From contig NZ_CP062260.1 of the NCBI RefSeq assembly GCF_014863545.1, positions 5,977,501 to 6,041,500 on the forward strand: a stretch of DNA of 64,000 nt, in the 5' to 3' direction. The notes beneath the pieces were generated by a model that had not been told where the DNA came from, made no database searches, and saw only the letters and a program-made list of their open reading frames with translations. Source of the DNA: Paenibacillus sp. JNUCC32. GTDB taxonomy: Bacteria; Bacillota; Bacilli; Paenibacillales; Paenibacillaceae. Positions within the stretch are counted from its first letter, which is position 1. Each line of letters opens with the position of its first letter. This document shows, piece after piece, positions 62,183-64,000 of this stretch. The translations under genes and the position numbers were made by a program.

Positions 62183-63975
62183 AGCAGGAATCGTGGTTTC
62201 GACCCTATGTAACGGCAAATTTCTGGCGTTTTCTGCTCATTGTCACGCTGGGCGTGCTCACCATTATGTTTGCCGGGATGCTGATGTTCACATCCGGTTA
62301 TTTGATCTCCAAATCCGCCCTGCGTCCGGAAAACATCCTGATGGTGTACGTGCCGACCGTAGGGGTTCGTACCTTCGGCATCGGACGGGCGGTGATCCAT
62401 TACGTGGAGCGCCTGGTGGGGCATGATACGATTCTTCGCATCCTGTCCCGCATGAGGCTTCGGCTGTACCGCATTCTGGAACCGCAAGCCCTCCGTTTAT
62501 CTTCCCGGTATCGCACCGGGGATCTGCTGGGGGTGCTCTCCGATGACATCGAGTATTTGCAGGACGTTTACATCCGAACGGTCTTCCCATCGATTGTTGC
62601 GCTTGTGTTATATGCCGGGGTCATTCTGGCCGTCGGTCTGTTTGATCCGGCATTCGCCCTTCTGCTCGCACTGTATATAGCGGTGCTGGTGCTGGTGCTG
62701 CCGCTGATCTCGCTGCTGCTCACCAAACGGAAGAATCGGGAAGTGAAACAGGCCCGCAGCCACCTCTACCGGAAGCTGACCGACGCGGTGCTGGGCATTC
62801 ATGAATGGTACGCCAGCGGCCGGCAGGCGGAATTCCTGACCGGTTACGAGGCGGATGAAGCCGAGGTGGACCGGACCGACCGTTCGCTTAAGCGCTGGTC
62901 GCGCTTGCGCGCCTTTATCGGTCAAGGCGTGGTTGCCGTGACGGTGGTCTCGGTGGTGTATTGGTCGGGACGACAGTATGCGGACGGTGCCATCGACGTT
63001 ACGCTGATCGCGGCTTTTGTGCTGGTTGTGTTCCCGTTAATGGATGCATTTCTGCCGGTATCCGAAGCCGTTGAGCGGATTCCGCAGTACGGCCAATCGG
63101 TCGCAAGGCTCCGGGCGATTGAAAGCGCGGATGCCTCCGAAGGGCGGCAGGACCTGCCGCAGATGCTGGATAAGGCAGAGGTGGAATCCGTCATAAGCCG
63201 CGGCGTTCATGTGAAGGCGGACGGCGTCAGCTTCCGCTATGATCAGGGGGCAGACGGCCCATCGGGGCTGGAACCATCCGGCGTGGACAGGGAGGCGTCT
63301 GCATTAACCGATGTGTCGCTGGATATTGCTCCCGGCGCCAAGGTAGCCGTCATCGGGCGCTCCGGTGCCGGCAAGTCGACCCTGCTGCAGCTGATCCAGG
63401 GCGTGCTGGCGCCATCGGGAGGAAGCCTTACCCTAGGCGGCGTGGAGTCAGCGCGTTTCGGCGATGAGATCTCTTCCGTCATTTCGGTATTGAACCAGAG
63501 TCCGCACTTGTTCGACACAACGCTTGCGAACAATATTCGGCTTGGCTCCCCGGACGCCACGGAGGCTGAAATCCGGGACGCCGCCGCCATGGCACGGCTT
63601 GAACCGTTGGTAGCCTCCCTACCGGAAGGACTTGGCACCCGCATGCAGGAAGCCGGGCAGCGTTTCTCCGGAGGAGAGCGCCAGCGCGTGGCCTTGGCCC
63701 GAATCCTGCTGCAGAAGACGCCCGTTGTCATTCTGGATGAGCCCACGGTCGGGCTGGATCCCAGAACCGAGCGGGAACTGCTGTCCACCATGTTCGCCAG
63801 CCTGCAGGACCGCACCTTGATTTGGGTGACGCATCATCTGGTCGGCGTGGAGCGCATGGATGAGATCCTCTTCATGGAAGACGGTCGAATCGTTATGCGG
63901 GGCACCCACGATGAGCTGATGGAGCGATATCCGCGGTATCGGAACTTGTACCGTTTGGATCGTCCGGCGGTATAG
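62179..63975 (+). CDS. cydC: thiol reductant ABC exporter subunit CydC
   Basis: This 598-residue partner exporter has six helices and an ATPase domain with Walker A GRSGAGKSTL, signature FSGGERQRVALAR and Walker B VVILDEPTVGLD. It starts at ATG 62179, overlapping cydD by four bases; the frame is open further upstream inside cydD. A short serine/glycine-rich stretch precedes the nucleotide-binding domain. Together with cydABD it completes the bd oxidase module. The window ends 25 bases after its stop. Confidence 0.9.
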   Translation: MKQESWFRPYVTANFWRFLLIVTLGVLTIMFAGMLMFTSGYLISKSALRPENILMVYVPTVGVRTFGIGRAVIHYVERLVGHDTILRILSRMRLRLYRILEPQALRLSSRYRTGDLLGVLSDDIEYLQDVYIRTVFPSIVALVLYAGVILAVGLFDPAFALLLALYIAVLVLVLPLISLLLTKRKNREVKQARSHLYRKLTDAVLGIHEWYASGRQAEFLTGYEADEAEVDRTDRSLKRWSRLRAFIGQGVVAVTVVSVVYWSGRQYADGAIDVTLIAAFVLVVFPLMDAFLPVSEAVERIPQYGQSVARLRAIESADASEGRQDLPQMLDKAEVESVISRGVHVKADGVSFRYDQGADGPSGLEPSGVDREASALTDVSLDIAPGAKVAVIGRSGAGKSTLLQLIQGVLAPSGGSLTLGGVESARFGDEISSVISVLNQSPHLFDTTLANNIRLGSPDATEAEIRDAAAMARLEPLVASLPEGLGTRMQEAGQRFSGGERQRVALARILLQKTPVVILDEPTVGLDPRTERELLSTMFASLQDRTLIWVTHHLVGVERMDEILFMEDGRIVMRGTHDELMERYPRYRNLYRLDRPAV

Positions 63976-64000
63976 ACAGCCGAGGCGATTTACCAGCAGA

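Overview
This window looks like chromosomal DNA of a Paenibacillus-type Bacillota, with moderately high GC. The signs are strong purine-rich Shine-Dalgarno sites, GTG and TTG starts, B. subtilis-like families (LipL, TatA/TatC with PhoX, CydABCD, DUF378, DUF4023, CdaR, YesM/AraC-type membrane regulators) and Lpl-type sugar ABC transporters that lack their own ATPase. This assignment is inferred from content. No rRNA, tRNA, CRISPR array, prophage or insertion sequence was seen.

Layout. 1-4900: two tandem sodium:solute symporters (the first cut by the window edge), then a glycerate kinase/CdaR locus whose GntP-type permease appears reduced to an N-terminal remnant. 5.0-8.4 kb: a methyltransferase, a HAD phosphatase and an ArsR-AHSA1-VOC operon with a probably leaderless regulator. 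8.5-11.5 kb: an AraC regulator divergent from a GH127 beta-L-arabinofuranosidase. 11.6-18.7 kb: glutathione peroxidase, an orphan Opp-type permease pair, a cytosolic alpha-amylase, and YeiH divergent from a LysR regulator.

19.0-34.1 kb is the most distinctive region. It is a carbohydrate locus with a divergent cytosolic GH18, a perfect cre box, an LplB/LplC/lipoprotein importer, two cytosolic GH29 alpha-L-fucosidases, a CBM9-like protein, an 872-residue protein with one intact and one degenerate transglutaminase-like module, a second GH18, and a convergent membrane-anchored AraC regulator. I read it as uptake and intracellular dismantling of a fucosylated GlcNAc-containing conjugate, possibly a glycopeptide. 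The genes are seen; the substrate is inference.

34.5-49.9 kb: a secreted amidase, a phoX-tatA-tatC operon, an HNH protein with an apparent CTG start, lipL, cysK, a P-loop kinase, an epoxide hydrolase, a CGNR regulator, an ECF42-type sigma factor with its DGPF partner and a second matching promoter, several small stress-type proteins, an IsdG-like monooxygenase and a DUF418 protein. 50.0-55.2 kb: a two-component system, an MFS transporter, and a TetR regulator with a quinone oxidoreductase. 55.3-57.6 kb: adenine deaminase behind a guanine-class riboswitch. 57.7-64.0 kb: cydABDC behind two Rex-like boxes. A repeat of about 110 bp occurs at three intergenic sites (34.2, 40.5-40.7 and 55.7 kb).
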